DNA of 64,000 nt from Rodentibacter sp. Ppn85. GTDB lineage: Bacteria; Pseudomonadota; Gammaproteobacteria; Enterobacterales; Pasteurellaceae. The translations under genes and the position numbers were made by a program. The notes under the pieces are model-generated. The model had not been told where the DNA came from. It saw only the letters and a list, made by a program, of their open reading frames with translations, and did not search any database. Positions within the stretch are counted from its first letter, which is position 1. Each line of letters starts with the position of its first letter. Of the stretch, positions 1-9,250 are shown in pieces. The DNA lies in assembly GCF_001999335.1 (NCBI RefSeq), contig NZ_MLHS01000002.1, forward strand, positions 1 to 64,000, written 5' to 3'.

Positions 1-65
1 ATTTAGCGTTAAGAAAATGACAATAAAGCAAAGATCAGCGATTTAACTGGGGCGTGTTTTCTTTG

Positions 66-113
66 CCTACTTTCTTTTACACGAGTAAAAGAAAGTAGGT
101 CGCCTTCAGGCGA
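66..113. repeat. Tandem double hairpin upstream of purD
   Basis: Two consecutive perfect inverted repeats. The first has a 15-bp stem (66-80 against 85-99) with the 4-nt loop ACGA. The second has a 5-bp stem (TCGCC, 100-104, against GGCGA, 109-113). There is no clean T-run after either. Paired hairpins of this kind occur as dispersed intergenic palindromes in Pasteurellaceae. The position suggests a repeat or RNA-stability element in the purH-purD interval, but purH itself lies outside the window. Confidence 0.6.
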
Positions 114-175
114 AACCTGAATTAAGTTAAAAAAATACTTTTGATAAACACAACATTAACATTGTAAGGATCATC

Positions 176-1465
176 ATGAATATTTTAATCATCGGAAACG
201 GCGGTCGTGAACACGCGCTTGCTTGGAAAGCCGCTCAATCTCCACTAGCCAAAAAAGTTTTTGTCGCACCCGGCAACGCAGGAACGGCACTGGAAAGCAA
301 CATTGAAAACGTTAATATTGCTGTTACTGATATTCCGGCACTTGTTAAATTCGCACAAGATAATCAAATCGGCTTAACCATTGTTGGGCCTGAAGCTCCG
401 TTAGTTATTGGTGTAGTGGATGCATTTCGTGCGGTAGGATTAAAAATTTTCGGGCCAACACAAGCGGCAGCCCAATTAGAGGGTTCGAAAGCTTTTACTA
501 AAGATTTTTTAGCCCGCCACAAAATTCCAACAGCGGAATATCAAAATTTCACAGAGGTAGAACCAGCATTAGCATATTTGCGGGAAAAAGGTGCTCCAAT
601 TGTCGTGAAAGCAGATGGTTTGGCTGCCGGTAAAGGCGTGATTGTAGCGATGACACTACAGGAAGCGGAAGAGGCGGTACGTGATATGTTATCGGGCAAC
701 GCCTTTGGTAAGGCGGGTAGCCGAGTGGTGATCGAAGAGTTTTTAGATGGTGAAGAAGCCAGTTTTATTGTGATGGTGGATGGCAAAAATGTTGAACCGA
801 TGGCAACCAGTCAAGATCATAAACGCGTGGGTGAGAACGATACTGGGTTGAATACAGGGGGAATGGGCGCTTATTCACCTGCACCGGTGGTTACAGCTGA
901 GATTCACGATCGCATTATGCAGGAAGTCATTTATCCGACTGTAAACGGCATGGCGGCGGAAGGGAATGTTTACACCGGTTTCTTATATGCCGGTTTAATG
1001 ATTATGCCGAACGGCCAACCGAAAGTGATCGAATTTAACTGCCGTTTTGGTGATCCGGAAACCCAACCAATTATGTTACGTTTAGAGTCCGATCTGGTTG
1101 AACTTTGTCTTAAAGCCTGTGAAGGCAAGTTAGATGAAATTCAATCCCAATGGAATCCAAAGGCTTCATTGGGTATTGTATTAGCGGCGGAAGGCTATCC
1201 GGGGGATTATCGCAAAGGCGATGAAATTATCGGTTTGCCGCAAAGTGCGGTTGAAAATGAAAAAGTTTTCTTAGCGGGTGTGGAAGCCAAAGGCGGGAAA
1301 TTGCTTACCAATGGCGGCCGCGTATTATGTGCTACTGCCTTAGGCGACAGTGTATTGGAAGCACAACAAAAAGCGTTGAAACTAGCAGAACAAATCCAAT
1401 GGAACGGTCGTTTTTATCGTCGTGATATTGGTTATCGTGCAGTTGCTCGTGAAAAGCAAAAATAA
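176..1465 (+). CDS. purD: Phosphoribosylamine-glycine ligase (GAR synthetase)
   Basis: Second step of de novo purine synthesis: joins glycine to 5-phosphoribosylamine using ATP, giving glycinamide ribonucleotide in the cytoplasm. The 429 residues match the usual family length. The N-terminal nucleotide-fold motif IGNGGREHAL is at the start. The ATP-grasp segment VVKADGLAAGKG lies near residue 143 and the metal-binding motif EFNCRFGDPETQ near residue 285. The start is preceded by GTAAGGATC, a fair ribosome-binding site. purH is normally just upstream and would lie outside the window. A DUF711 gene and glyA, which recycles glycine and one-carbon units, follow on the same strand. Confidence 0.97.
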   Translation: MNILIIGNGGREHALAWKAAQSPLAKKVFVAPGNAGTALESNIENVNIAVTDIPALVKFAQDNQIGLTIVGPEAPLVIGVVDAFRAVGLKIFGPTQAAAQLEGSKAFTKDFLARHKIPTAEYQNFTEVEPALAYLREKGAPIVVKADGLAAGKGVIVAMTLQEAEEAVRDMLSGNAFGKAGSRVVIEEFLDGEEASFIVMVDGKNVEPMATSQDHKRVGENDTGLNTGGMGAYSPAPVVTAEIHDRIMQEVIYPTVNGMAAEGNVYTGFLYAGLMIMPNGQPKVIEFNCRFGDPETQPIMLRLESDLVELCLKACEGKLDEIQSQWNPKASLGIVLAAEGYPGDYRKGDEIIGLPQSAVENEKVFLAGVEAKGGKLLTNGGRVLCATALGDSVLEAQQKALKLAEQIQWNGRFYRRDIGYRAVAREKQK

Positions 1466-1524
1466 TGGAAAAATTACTCATAAATCACCGAAGTGATTTA
1501 TTCGCTCTTGCGGAGCCGTTAGCA
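1463..1524. repeat. Dispersed 62-bp repeat, copy 1
   Basis: This block begins at the purD stop codon and aligns over about 60 bases with the block that begins at the stop codon of the broken gene at 9109. Both start TAATGGA and share GTGATTTATTCGCTC. Here it holds a perfect hairpin, ATAAATCAC-CGAA-GTGATTTAT. A second hairpin follows at about 1533 (CAAAATCC-GTC-GGATTTTG), then an uptake signal near 1555. Origin unknown. Copy 2 is fused to an IS200-end-like hairpin, so a mobile-element scar is likely. Confidence 0.6.
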
Positions 1525-1604
1525 AAGCCAACGTTCAAAATCCGTCGGATTTTGTGACCGCACTTGACGTCAATTTTTTTCATTAACTTAAAATAGGAAA
1601 ATGC

Positions 1605-2834
1605 ATGGATTACAAAAATAAATTACTCTGTCGTATTCGTACCATTAGTTTTTTCTTAACATTATGTAAGGATAAAACACAATGGGAAGTTGCACTCCAT
1701 TCTGTGAAACGTGAAGTCGATTTATTGTTGCCGGCGATGCAAAAATCTGGTTATGTTTTGCAATCCATTCGGATTATTACCAATCCTTTCGGTGAATATT
1801 TAGATTTAACCGATGTGAAAAATGCAAAAGCGGATTTACAGTACTTAACGGGTTTACTCAATAAATTGAATGAAAGTGGCGTACGTATTCGCTTTGCGAT
1901 CGGTGCAGCAAGCAATGTTCAGGAAATCGCATTGCTGCCTGAACTTATCGCTGATTATGGTGATTTATGTAATGCTTGCGTAAATGTACCGTTAGATGAA
2001 AATGGTATTTTGAATAATCATTTGATTGAGCAATCTGTTAGTGCGGTGCAACGTATTGCTCAAATCACTCCGCGTGCTGAAGGCAATTTTAACTTTACTG
2101 TAAATTTTAACTGCAAACCCTTTATTCCCTATTTTCCCGCCGGTTATCATTTGAGCCATTTGCCGAATAGTTTTGTTATTGGTTTGGAAACGCCGGATTT
2201 GTTAGTGGCTGCGTTAGAATCAGTTTTGAAATCCTCTCATAATCAGTTTTATGCCGACTGCTATCAGTCTATGTTGAAAGCGCTACAGTATCATGTAGAT
2301 GAAATCCTTGCCACGTTAAGTGCGGTTAAATTATCCGGCAATTTTGAATTTGTCGGTATTGATAGCTCGGCAGCACCATCGAAAAACTGTGCTTCTATAA
2401 CGAAACTGTATGAGCTTATGGGGGTTCCATATTTTGGAGCGGCCGGTACGATTGAAGTATCGGCATTACTAACCAAAGTATTTAAATCCGTGCAAAACGT
2501 GCCGCTGGTGGGATTCTCAGGTTTAATGTTGGCAGTAACGGAAGATCTCGGTTTGGCACAAGGCACGCAACAGGAACAGTTTGATATTCGCTCATTGCTC
2601 ACTTATAGTGCCGTATGCGGTATAGGCTTAGATACGGTACCTGTGGCCGGCAATGCCAGTGCGGCAAGTATTGCTGCGATTATGCGTGATGCGGGGACCA
2701 TGGCATTTCGTTTAAATAAGCCGTTGACCGTGCGTTTATTCCCTATTCCGAACAAAATTGCTGGTGAAATATCCGAGTTTGAAAGCGATGATCTGTGTAA
2801 TTGTCGCATTCTGGGTATTCCGTACCAAGAATAG
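1605..2834 (+). CDS. DUF711 (PFL-like) family protein
   Basis: A 409-residue protein recognised as DUF711 from the central motif NFTVNFNCKPFIPYFPAGYH (about residue 164) and the C-terminal glycine-rich motif GIGLDTVPVAGNAS. The family has an alpha/beta fold and no settled biochemical function, though some members sit next to ACT-domain regulators. No signal peptide or membrane segment is evident. It starts with ATG after AAAATAGGAAAATGC, so AGGA serves as the ribosome-binding site. It sits between purD and glyA, which are adjacent in Haemophilus influenzae as I recall, so it looks like a gained or differentially lost gene. The family call is firm; the function is unknown. Confidence 0.8.
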   Translation: MDYKNKLLCRIRTISFFLTLCKDKTQWEVALHSVKREVDLLLPAMQKSGYVLQSIRIITNPFGEYLDLTDVKNAKADLQYLTGLLNKLNESGVRIRFAIGAASNVQEIALLPELIADYGDLCNACVNVPLDENGILNNHLIEQSVSAVQRIAQITPRAEGNFNFTVNFNCKPFIPYFPAGYHLSHLPNSFVIGLETPDLLVAALESVLKSSHNQFYADCYQSMLKALQYHVDEILATLSAVKLSGNFEFVGIDSSAAPSKNCASITKLYELMGVPYFGAAGTIEVSALLTKVFKSVQNVPLVGFSGLMLAVTEDLGLAQGTQQEQFDIRSLLTYSAVCGIGLDTVPVAGNASAASIAAIMRDAGTMAFRLNKPLTVRLFPIPNKIAGEISEFESDDLCNCRILGIPYQE

Positions 2835-2973
2835 AAAATATTGAAAAAATGACCGCACTTTTCCTATGAATCTTTTTCATTCCTTAGATGAAAAAATATG
2901 TACTAGATTTTAATTAAATTTAAACCAATAAGCGGTTACACTATAGATCGCAATCACATAACAGGAGAACACA

Positions 2974-4239
2974 ATGTTTACTAAAAATATGAATATCGCC
3001 GACTACGATCCGGTATTATGGCAAGCGATTCAAGATGAAAACCGCCGTCAGGAAGAGCATATCGAATTAATCGCTTCTGAAAACTATGCCAGTCCGCGTG
3101 TGATGGAAGCACAGGGTTCGCAATTTACCAATAAATACGCTGAAGGCTATCCGGGCAAGCGTTATTACGGCGGTTGTGAGTATGCGGACATTGTGGAACA
3201 ACTCGCTATTGATCGTGCAAAAGAGTTATTCGGTGCAGATTATGTGAATGTTCAACCGCACTCAGGTTCTCAAGCCAATGCTGCGGTGTATGGCGCATTG
3301 ATTAATGCTGGCGATACTATTTTAGGAATGGATTTAGCGCACGGCGGCCACCTAACACACGGTGCAAAAGTCAGTTTCTCCGGTAAAATTTATAATTCGG
3401 TGCTTTATGGTATCACTGCGGACGGTTTGATTGATTATGAAGATGTGCGCCAAAAAGCATTACAATCTAAACCAAAGATGATTGTAGCCGGTTTCTCCGC
3501 TTATTCTCAGGTAGTCGATTGGGCGAAAATGCGTGAAATTGCCGATGAAGTCGGGGCATATTTATTTGTGGATATGGCACACGTTGCAGGGTTAATTGCC
3601 GCGGGATTATATCCAAATCCATTACCGCATGCCCACGTAGTGACTACAACGACCCATAAAACCCTTGGCGGCCCGCGAGGCGGTTTAATTCTTTCTTCTT
3701 GTGGCGATGAAGAAATCTATAAAAAATTACAATCTTCCGTATTCCCGGCTAATCAGGGCGGTCCGTTAGTTCACATTATCGCAGCGAAAGCGGTATGTTT
3801 TAAAGAAGCCTTAGAACCTGAATACAAAGTATATCAAGCCAACGTGTTGAAAAATGCTAAGGCGATGGTAGAAGTATTTAAACAACGCGGTTTTGATGTG
3901 GTATCAAACGGTACGGAAAATCATCTGTTCTTGGTGAGTTTCATCAAACAAGGCTTAACCGGCAAAGCTGCCGATGCGGCATTAGGAAAAGCAAACATTA
4001 CCGTGAATAAAAACTCGGTGCCAAATGACCCGCAAAAGCCGTTTGTAACTTCGGGTATCCGAGTGGGTACACCGTCAGTAACCCGTCGTGGTTTTAATGA
4101 ACAAGATTGTCGTGATTTAGCCGCTTGGATGTGTGATATTTTAGATGTCCTTGGCAAAGAAAACGAAGAACAAGTTATTGAAGCGACTAAAGAAAAAGTA
4201 TTAGCAATTTGTAAACGTCTTCCTGTTTACCCTGCGTAA
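2974..4239 (+). CDS. glyA: Serine hydroxymethyltransferase
   Basis: PLP-dependent enzyme converting serine and tetrahydrofolate to glycine and 5,10-methylene-tetrahydrofolate, the main source of one-carbon units. The 421 residues fit the family. The PLP-binding lysine is in [14 protein letters not shown] and computes to residue 229, as in the E. coli enzyme. The start is preceded by AACAGGAGAAC, a strong ribosome-binding site. It has its own upstream gap of 139 bp and a strong terminator after the stop, so it is probably transcribed alone. The neighbouring purD uses its product glycine. Confidence 0.98.
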   Translation: MFTKNMNIADYDPVLWQAIQDENRRQEEHIELIASENYASPRVMEAQGSQFTNKYAEGYPGKRYYGGCEYADIVEQLAIDRAKELFGADYVNVQPHSGSQANAAVYGALINAGDTILGMDLAHGGHLTHGAKVSFSGKIYNSVLYGITADGLIDYEDVRQKALQSKPKMIVAGFSAYSQVVDWAKMREIADEVGAYLFVDMAHVAGLIAAGLYPNPLPHAHVVTTTTHKTLGGPRGGLILSSCGDEEIYKKLQSSVFPANQGGPLVHIIAAKAVCFKEALEPEYKVYQANVLKNAKAMVEVFKQRGFDVVSNGTENHLFLVSFIKQGLTGKAADAALGKANITVNKNSVPNDPQKPFVTSGIRVGTPSVTRRGFNEQDCRDLAAWMCDILDVLGKENEEQVIEATKEKVLAICKRLPVYPA

Positions 4240-4258
4240 TTTTTTATACTCATCATAT

Positions 4259-4296
4259 AAATAAGCGACGATATTCATCGTCGCTTATTTTTTTTA
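4259..4296 (+). terminator. Intrinsic terminator of glyA
   Basis: A 14-bp perfect stem (4259-4272 against 4277-4290) with the loop ATTC is followed by six further T residues. It lies 20 bases after the glyA stop. Confidence 0.93.
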
Positions 4297-4383
4297 TATA
4301 AAAAGATGAAATTCGCACAAAATATAAATTTCTATTAGAGAATATTTTTTCTTTATCCTTTTAGGAAAGAAGATTTTCATTTG

Positions 4384-4415
4384 AAAAAGTGCGGTCAAAA
4401 TTAACCGCACTTTTT
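4384..4415. terminator. Inverted uptake-signal pair, bidirectional terminator
   Basis: AAAAAGTGCGGT (4384-4395) and ACCGCACTTTTT (4404-4415) form a 12-bp stem flanked by A and T runs. It lies between the convergent genes glyA and secF. Both arms carry the complete uptake signal core, so the element can mark DNA for transformation and terminate secF transcripts. Confidence 0.85.
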
Positions 4416-4419
4416 GTGA

Positions 4420-5400
4420 TTAAGGGAGTTCGTCCACTTCTTTATCTACTTTTGGCGGAATCATATGTTCGCGTCTCAATCCGACATCATAAGCAATGGC
4501 AATTGCAATAAAGATGGAGGAATAAGTACCGAATCCAATCCCGACAAGCAATGCTAAGGAGAAGTTATGAATAGACGGACCGCCGAAGAAGAACAATGCG
4601 ATAACGACAATTAGCGTTGTTGCAGAAGTCATAATTGTTCTTGATAAAGTTTGAGTCAGGGAAATATCAATAATATCAATTGTATCCAATCGTCTGATTT
4701 TGCGGAAATTTTCACGAACCCGGTCAAACACAACAATACTGTCATTGATGGAATAACCCACTACGGAAAGAATTGCCGCCACGAAAGTTAAGTCCATTTC
4801 CACTTGTAAAGCTGAGAATACGCCAAGGGTAATCACAACGTCGTGGGCGAGAGAGGCGATGCCCCCTAAGCCTAAACGCCATTCAAAACGTGAACCGATA
4901 TAAATTAGCATCATAGCCAGTGTGGCTAAAGTGGCATAAACCGCTCCTTGTGCCAATTCTTCTCCAACGTTAGGCCCAACGAATTCGATACTTTTAATTT
5001 TAATACCGGAGTCGAGTTCTACCAACATTGATTTTACCCGATCACCAATACCCGAATCATTATCAGAGGCCGGTAAGCGAATCATCACATCCTGAACGGA
5101 GCCGGTAGTCTGCACAATAGGGCTTTCAATACCGTGTTCTTTCAGTTTATTACGGATCTGTTCAAGATTTGCCGTTTGAGAAAAGTGAGTATCGAATACT
5201 ACGCCACCGGTAAAATCTAATCCCCAGTTAAAGCCTTTTGTGACGATAAAAAACATTGAAATCGCCATAAAAAGTGTTGAAACAATATAGCCCCATTTAC
5301 GTATTTTCATAAATTCGGCTAATGGGAACGGAAGTTTAATTCCGTTAATTTCCTTGATGAGATGTCCGTTTTTATCTCTTGCGAAAAGTGCCATAGTCAC
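4420..5400 (-). CDS. secF: Protein translocase subunit SecF
   Basis: Inner-membrane RND-type partner of SecD that helps preprotein export through SecYEG using the proton gradient. The 326 residues show an N-terminal membrane helix (about 35-55), the motif GLDFTGGVVFD, a periplasmic domain, and five C-terminal helices including YSINDSIVVFDRVREN, typical of SecF. It starts 5 bases after the secD stop, so the two are co-transcribed in the order yajC-secD-secF. The uptake-signal hairpin just downstream ends the operon. Confidence 0.97.
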   Translation of the reverse strand: MTMALFARDKNGHLIKEINGIKLPFPLAEFMKIRKWGYIVSTLFMAISMFFIVTKGFNWGLDFTGGVVFDTHFSQTANLEQIRNKLKEHGIESPIVQTTGSVQDVMIRLPASDNDSGIGDRVKSMLVELDSGIKIKSIEFVGPNVGEELAQGAVYATLATLAMMLIYIGSRFEWRLGLGGIASLAHDVVITLGVFSALQVEMDLTFVAAILSVVGYSINDSIVVFDRVRENFRKIRRLDTIDIIDISLTQTLSRTIMTSATTLIVVIALFFFGGPSIHNFSLALLVGIGFGTYSSIFIAIAIAYDVGLRREHMIPPKVDKEVDELP

Positions 5401-5405
5401 CTCAA

Positions 5406-7256
5406 TTAAATAGAAAGTTTTTCAACACGTTTGCCGCCATAGATTGCGTTTACCAGAGCGCGAGTTCCGGTAATAGCGGTAAACATGGAAATTGCCACAC
5501 CCAATGAGAGGGTAATTGCGAAACCTTGAATCGGACCGGTTCCCACTGCATAGAGAATAATGGCCGTTAAGATAGTGGTTAGGTTCGCATCAAAAATAGA
5601 GGTAAATGCTCCATTGTAACCTTCATTAATAGCCTGTTGGATAGGGCGCCCGTTACGGATTTCTTCTTTAATGCGCTCAAAGATCAATACGTTGGCATCA
5701 ACCGACATTCCAAGGGTTAACACGATACCCGCAATCCCCGGCATAGACAATGTTGCACCCGGAAGAATAGACATTAAACCGACTAACAAGACAATATTAA
5801 TAACCATTGCAAGGCTTGCGATAATACCGAAAAGCTTATAGTAGATAAGCATAAATACGATAACAGAGATTAATCCCCAAAAGCTGGCGTTCATACCTTG
5901 CTCAACATTTTGCGCACCAAGTGATGGACCGATCGTGCGTTCTTCCACAATTTGTACCGGAGCGATTAACGCACCTGATTTTAATAAAGTGGAAAGATTA
6001 TTGGCTTCCGCCATACTGCCTACACCGGTAATTTGGAAGTTTGCGCCAAAGCGGGCCTGAATCGTAGCAACGTTGATTACTTCTTCGCTTTTCTCAAGAA
6101 TGGTTTTACCGTTCTCATCTTTCTTGCCGTTGTCTTTATATTCAACGTAAAGGGTTGCCATTGGTTTTTTATAGTATTTTTTGGTGAGTTGAAGCATTTG
6201 CTCCCCACCTTCACTATCTAGAGTGACACTCACCTGTGGCATTCCAGATTGATGATCGAGTGCGGCACTTGAGTTGATGATATGTTCACCGCCTAAAGAC
6301 GGGCGTTTTAACAATACAACGGGATGCCCCTCACGATTATATTTCACTTCTGAATCAGATGGGATAATACCGCGAGCTGCCGCTTCCGCATTTACCGTAG
6401 CGTTCACCATGCGGAATTCAAGAGTTGCTGTCGCACCAAGAATCTCTTTCGCGCGTGCGGTATCCTGTACACCTGGCAATTCAATGACGATACGTTCTGC
6501 ACCTTGACGCTGTATTACCGCTTCCGCCACACCTAATTCCGAAACACGTTTACGCAAAATTGTTAAGTTTTGCTCAATCGCCAAATCGCGTGCTTCATTA
6601 AGTGCGATTGTAGATAAGGATAAATTTAGCGTATCGTTGCCTGAATCGCTCACGTCTAAGGTTGGATGAGCTTGACGAATAATGCGGGTCGCTTTTGAGA
6701 GTTGATCCGGATTGGCAAGCGTAATGGTTGTACCGAAATGATCGGCATTCTTAATCCCCGTGTATTGAATTTTTTCTTTGCGAAGATCGTTACGCAATGT
6801 GTCCTGTAATTGTTCTTGACGTTTTGCCAGTGCGGAGTTCATATCCACTTCCATCAAGAAACGTACCCCGCCGCGTAGATCCAAGCCCCATTTCATTGGG
6901 TTTGCCCCTATACTGCTTAACCAAGTAGGGGTTGCCGGTGCAAGATTTAAAGCCGTGCTATAGTTTGTACCGAGTTTTTCGGCAATTTTGTCCTTAGCAA
7001 GTAACTGATCGTCCGTATTATTGAAACGGGCTAAAATAGAGCCTTGTTCAAGAACAATGGATTTTGTCGGAAGATTATTGGCTTTTAAGACCTCTTGAAC
7101 CTGTCCTAATGTAGTCGTATTAGCTTGTTGCCCCCGAGTACCTGAAATTTGCACTGCGGGATCTTCACCGTAAATATTTGGAAGAGAGTATAAAACACCA
7201 ATGGCGACCACGAGGATCACCATTAGATTCTTCCATAATGGGTAACGATTTAACAT
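5406..7256 (-). CDS. secD: Protein translocase subunit SecD
   Basis: Inner-membrane component of the SecDF-YajC complex. The 616 residues match enterobacterial SecD (about 615). An N-terminal transmembrane helix is followed by a large periplasmic domain with GLDLRGGVRFLMEVD. Six C-terminal helices include the MSVDANVLIFERIKEE motif. It lies 24 bases downstream of yajC and 5 bases upstream of secF on the same strand. In E. coli queA and tgt precede yajC; here those two genes are about 15 kb away on the other strand. Confidence 0.98.
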   Translation of the reverse strand: MLNRYPLWKNLMVILVVAIGVLYSLPNIYGEDPAVQISGTRGQQANTTTLGQVQEVLKANNLPTKSIVLEQGSILARFNNTDDQLLAKDKIAEKLGTNYSTALNLAPATPTWLSSIGANPMKWGLDLRGGVRFLMEVDMNSALAKRQEQLQDTLRNDLRKEKIQYTGIKNADHFGTTITLANPDQLSKATRIIRQAHPTLDVSDSGNDTLNLSLSTIALNEARDLAIEQNLTILRKRVSELGVAEAVIQRQGAERIVIELPGVQDTARAKEILGATATLEFRMVNATVNAEAAARGIIPSDSEVKYNREGHPVVLLKRPSLGGEHIINSSAALDHQSGMPQVSVTLDSEGGEQMLQLTKKYYKKPMATLYVEYKDNGKKDENGKTILEKSEEVINVATIQARFGANFQITGVGSMAEANNLSTLLKSGALIAPVQIVEERTIGPSLGAQNVEQGMNASFWGLISVIVFMLIYYKLFGIIASLAMVINIVLLVGLMSILPGATLSMPGIAGIVLTLGMSVDANVLIFERIKEEIRNGRPIQQAINEGYNGAFTSIFDANLTTILTAIILYAVGTGPIQGFAITLSLGVAISMFTAITGTRALVNAIYGGKRVEKLSI

Positions 7257-7280
7257 AGTTGTCCCTTTATGAATGGAGGA

Positions 7281-7574
7281 TTAAAGAGTCTTTACAGAAC
7301 CTTTTGGAAGAATAGTCACAATATAGTTACGGTTGATTGTGATTTCCGTTGTTTCATTTAATGCAATCACCACACTGTTATTGTCTTCAATCACTTTGGT
7401 GATTTTACCCATCATACCGCCGGCAGTGAGTACCTCAGAGCCTTTGGCTAATTCAGACATCAATTTTTTGTGTTCTTTGTTACGCTTCGCCTGAGGGCGA
7501 TAAATCATAAAGTAAAAAATTAAACCGAAAATCACGAAAATAACTAACGTGGACATTGGACTTTGAGCTTCCAT
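7281..7574 (-). CDS. yajC: Preprotein translocase subunit YajC
   Basis: Small inner-membrane accessory of SecDF. The 97 residues have one N-terminal membrane helix (LVIFVIFGLIFYFMIYRPQ) followed by the conserved KEHKKLMSELAKGSEVLTAGG block. The ATG at 7574 is used because the upstream sequence AAGGAAAACATC gives a ribosome-binding site. It is the first gene of the yajC-secD-secF operon. Confidence 0.96.
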   Translation of the reverse strand: MEAQSPMSTLVIFVIFGLIFYFMIYRPQAKRNKEHKKLMSELAKGSEVLTAGGMMGKITKVIEDNNSVVIALNETTEITINRNYIVTILPKGSVKTL

Positions 7575-7939
7575 TTGATGTTTTCCTTATTAAACTTAAG
7601 TTGAAAATTGGGCGATAAAATACCATAAATCGCACAAAATGTGAAAAGCATATTGATTGATTGCAGAATTTATTGCGGCCAAAGTTTTTTGACCGCTTTA
7701 TTTATAAAGCGTCTATATTAGAAAGAAGGAAATTTTTTATTGGATTAAATCGGATAAATTATCTTATGGATTTTAAAGGTACACGGCTATCCGTTTAAAA
7801 ATACGCATCCATTAGTCACTCCGAAAATCACAAGGCAAAAATAGAAAATATCTCCCATAAAACACGCTAAAAAATAACCGCACTTTTAGGTTTTAAGGTG
7901 CGGTTTTGTTTGAATAGGTTGTTCTAATGAAATTTTAGA
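7575..7939. other. 365-bp AT-rich divergent intergenic region
   Basis: Holds the promoter area of yajC (minus strand) and of the broken Sel1-type gene (plus strand). A weak hairpin GCTTTATTTATAAAGC lies near 7685, and an imperfect uptake-signal pair lies at 7876-7905. No open frame of note and no tRNA was seen. Confidence 0.6.
7876..7909. terminator. Imperfect uptake-signal hairpin
   Basis: AACCGCAC (7876-7883) pairs with GTGCGGTT (7898-7905), followed by TTTGTTT. Only the left arm is a full uptake signal core (ACCGCACTT). It could terminate transcripts reaching the Sel1-type pseudogene, whose start lies 31 bases downstream. Confidence 0.5.
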
Positions 7940-9111
7940 ATGAAAAAATGCTTAAAAATTTTATTAGTACTGGTGATTGCAATAATCATCGGTTTATTTT
8001 GGCTATATCGTTATCTGGAATGTAACCCGATACCGCTAACCCTGGGCGGCGGGCCTTCCGGTCCCCGTCCGGAGCGTTGCTATACCAAGCAAAAAGAACA
8101 ACAGAGGAACACAAACATGGCAAAATTAACACAACTGGCCGCCTTAGAATTTACGTGCCAAAAAGAAGCGCGACCGCCTCTCTCAGAAGAAACCCGGCAA
8201 TTATATAACTATGCTCTTTATCATGACCTGCATAATATGTGGGAGGGAGAGAAAGGCGATGAAGTATGGAACGGGCTGCCTATTACCGCATTGCTGCCGC
8301 CAACGGCGATTATAAAGCCAATATTCGCTTGCAATATCTGTTACAAAGCGGACGGATTAGCAGTGATATGCCGCAAACGGAAGTGCACAATCTGAATGAA
8401 GAATTAGCAAAACAACTGCCTGCCACCGCTTATTACAATCTATATGGCTATTTAGATGTGGGGTATGGGGTACGTACCGAAAAAGACGGTCAATATGCTT
8501 ATTTAAGAAAAGCGGCGGATTTAGGCAGTCGGGAAGCACAGTATGTCATAGCAGAGATGTTATTTGATATGGATAAAGAGGAAAGTCAAGAAGCTTTTAA
8601 ATATCGTTTAAAACTTGTTCAACAGTTGCGGACCTGTGCATCCGAATAAGGGGTAGGCGATGCCTCATCTAATTTAGGATCGAGCTTTAAATTTAATAAA
8701 AAGTATGTAGAAGCAGTAAAAAGTTATCATCAAGGTGTTAAAAACGGCGATTCAATCTCAGCAGTCGTGCTTAGAGAGGGGGTTAGCAAAAATATAGCTA
8801 AAGAAAGTTTTGATTTTCTTGATGTAGTTCCTGATGAAGAACGTTCAAGAAGATATGAAATTATTCGGAAATATTTATCACGCTATGACTATCTTCAACC
8901 CAAAGTCCCCGACTTAGACGATATCGTGCCGTTACCGCCCGCCCCTTTGCCGGAATGGGACGGCAAAATTGCCTTTCAGCGTTGGTATGAAGGCGACGCG
9001 CCGCCCAAACCGAGTGAAGCCCTGATGTTAAAACTGGCAAATCAGGCGGGCGTTCGAGTGGATAACGGGCTAGATTTAGAAACGGGTTTACCGAAGAAAC
9101 CGAAAAAATAA
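7940..9111 (+). pseudogene. Broken Sel1-repeat / DUF6396-type membrane-anchored protein
   Basis: Three open segments read as one protein of about 390 residues. Segment one (7940 to about 8270) has an N-terminal membrane anchor (about residues 5-23) and a Gly/Pro-rich linker. Near 8267-8270 one base is missing from TATGGAACGG: restoring it gives WERAAYYRIAAANGD, which continues in the next frame as Sel1-like helical repeats. That frame meets a TAA at 8647-8649, then continues without further stops (VGDASSNLGSSFKFNKKYVE) to 9111. The C-terminus, KVPDLDDIVPLPPAPLPEWDG, is typical of DUF6396. One frameshift plus one nonsense codon make loss of function likely. Family function is unknown; sequencing error at the frameshift cannot be excluded. 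Confidence 0.8.
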
Positions 9112-9226
9112 TGGAGAAATGACTTATAAATCCCTGAGGTGATTTATTCGCTCCTACAGAGGCGTTATCAAAGCCTTTTAAGTCGATAACCACCTTCACA
9201 GAAGGTGGTTTTAGTTAGCAATAAAA
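9109..9226. repeat. Dispersed repeat copy 2 joined to an IS200-end-like hairpin
   Basis: The left part (9109-9170) aligns with the block at 1463-1524. The right part (9169-9226) is the reverse complement of the block at 27625-27668 next to the IS200-type remnant, sharing TTTTATTGCTAACTAAAA and GGTGGTTATCGACTTAAAA. The right part contains a perfect 10-bp hairpin, AACCACCTTC-ACA-GAAGGTGGTT (9188-9210). It is probably the leftover left end of an IS200/IS605-type element, or a small non-autonomous derivative. Confidence 0.6.
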
Positions 9227-9248
9227 AGCTCACCGATGTGAGCTTTTT
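9223..9248. terminator. Bidirectional terminator between the Sel1-type pseudogene and accC
   Basis: AAAAAGCTCAC (9223-9233), loop CGAT, GTGAGCTTTTT (9238-9248). The A and T runs on both sides let it act on either strand. It lies 3 bases beyond the accC stop. Confidence 0.9.
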
Positions 9249-9250
9249 TG

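Noticed and set aside
2835-2973. PurR operator upstream of glyA
   Set aside because: No 16-base dyad resembling ACGCAAACGTTTGCGT could be found.
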